Shown here in pieces: positions 33,569 to 34,177 of a stretch of 34,177 bases of DNA. Made by a program: the position numbers and the translations under genes. The notes below the pieces were generated by a model. That model was not told the origin of the DNA. It was given only the letters and a program-made list of their open reading frames with translations, and did not search any database. Source of the stretch: Bacteroidales bacterium Phil6 (lineage in GTDB: Bacteria > Bacteroidota > Bacteroidia > Bacteroidales > F082); contig NWBN01000020.1 in the NCBI GenBank assembly GCA_002633315.1, positions 1 to 34,177 on the forward strand. Reading direction: 5' to 3'. Position 1 is the stretch's first letter. Each line of letters opens with the position of its first letter.

Positions 33569-34177
33569 CTCTGAGAGTAAATTCCACAAAAACAAGGATT
33601 AAGACTGCTATCAGTAGCACTCTTGAAATCCCCGACACTGCTCTGAGAGTAAATTCCACAAAAACAAGGATTAAGACTTGAGTTTTTCCATCTCTTTAGG
33701 TTTTTAATTACGGGGCTCTGAGAGTAAATTCCACAAAAACAAGGATTAAGACTTCTGTGAACTTTACATCAAAGAATTGATGAGAAAGTCTCTGAGAGTA
33801 AATTCCACAAAAACAAGGATTAAGACATTTCCCGCTGCTTCCCTTGCAGCAGGAAAGAGTGCTCTCTGAGAGTAAATTCCACAAAAACAAGGATTAAGAC
33901 AAATTTAAGATCTCTTGTCATCCCTTTGATTTTTAACTCTGAGAGTAAATTCCACAAAAACAAGGATTAAGACGCACATTGTAAGTGCTGATAAATTTCA
34001 AGTTTGCCACTCTGAGAGTAAATTCCACAAAAACAAGGATTAAGACCCACCAACTTTTAAAGGAGCACCTTCAAGAGATTTTCTCTGAGAGTAAATTCCA
34101 CAAAAACAAGGATTAAGACTATGAATAATGCCGATATTATAGCTATAATTGTTGTCTCTGAGAGTAAATTCCACAAA
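33569..34177 (+). CRISPR. CRISPR array, type III-A, 8 full repeats and a ninth cut off
   Basis: Repeats of 37 bases begin CTCTGAGAG and end GGATTAAGAC. They lie at 33569-33605, 33641-33677, 33716-33752, 33790-33826, 33864-33900, 33937-33973, 34010-34046, 34083-34119 and 34156-34177 (22 bases, stopped by the window end). The copies look identical. The eight spacers are 35, 38, 37, 37, 36, 36, 36 and 36 bases and all differ. The leader and its promoter are on the left and cas2 is just before it, so the newest spacer is the first one. The repeat holds the 9-base palindrome CTCTGAGAG at its start but no long internal stem. The array continues beyond the window. Confidence 0.98.

Noticed and set aside
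33827..33863. Hairpin in spacer 4 (CTGC / GCAG around TTCCCTT)
   Set aside because: Short, and spacer content is set by the target; no reason to treat it as a feature.
33708..33890. 60-codon minus-strand frame across the CRISPR array (NPCFCGIYSQR repeated)
   Set aside because: It translates the repeats and spacers of the array; the repeated peptide is a known type of annotation artefact.

Overview
The window looks like a chromosomal segment of a Bacteroidales-type bacterium (phylum Bacteroidota). Most transcription units are preceded by the Bacteroidota -7 promoter box (TAnnTTTG), Shine-Dalgarno sequences are mostly absent, and the genes (ClpC, SpeA, a DcaP-like porin, a csm-type CRISPR locus) fit that phylum. 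The species cannot be determined from the sequence alone.

Left part (1-20950), housekeeping and metabolism. On the minus strand lies a 1075-residue protein fusing a 2Fe-2S ferredoxin, a pyridine-nucleotide-type FAD domain, 4Fe-4S and BFD-type cluster modules and a D-amino-acid-oxidase-type domain: an HcnABC / opine / hydroxyproline-dehydrogenase complex in one chain. Plus-strand genes follow for a YbaK/ProX-type prolyl-tRNA deacylase, arginine deiminase, ClpC, a CCA-adding-type tRNA nucleotidyltransferase and MiaA. Next come a minus-strand BadF-type sugar kinase and a minus-strand porin, plus-strand SpeA (arginine decarboxylase), a divergent LysR regulator / secreted beta-propeller pair, an iron-sulfur flavoprotein plus DUF5714 pair, and a minus-strand cN-I-type 5'-nucleotidase. 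Five convincing intrinsic terminators separate these units.

Right part (about 21000-34177), a type III-A (Csm) CRISPR-Cas island, visibly more AT-rich than the left part. One long plus-strand gene string carries cas6, cas10/csm1 (HD and GGDD both intact), csm2, csm3 (catalytic Asp present), csm4, and csm5 with an unusual ~200-residue C-terminal extension. These are followed by a divergent CARF plus PD-(D/E)xK nuclease, a second such nuclease that closely resembles Card1/Can2, and a 121-residue protein that may be a ring nuclease. The adaptation block is cas1, a PrimPol-like BT4734/VirE-N family gene, and cas2 with a 61-residue N-terminal extension. A CRISPR array (8 full repeats, 8 spacers, a ninth repeat cut by the window end) lies downstream in the same orientation with its own leader promoter.

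Proposed working model (inference): Cas6 releases crRNAs, Csm2-5 and Cas10 bind target RNA, Cas10 makes cyclic oligoadenylate, the two CARF nucleases respond to it, and the small protein between them and cas1 may degrade it. Cas1-PrimPol-Cas2 would acquire spacers, with the PrimPol possibly processing or completing new spacer DNA. The most novel-looking points are the tandem, translationally coupled but divergent CARF nucleases, the PrimPol between cas1 and cas2, the small accessory protein, and the Csm5 and Cas2 extensions.
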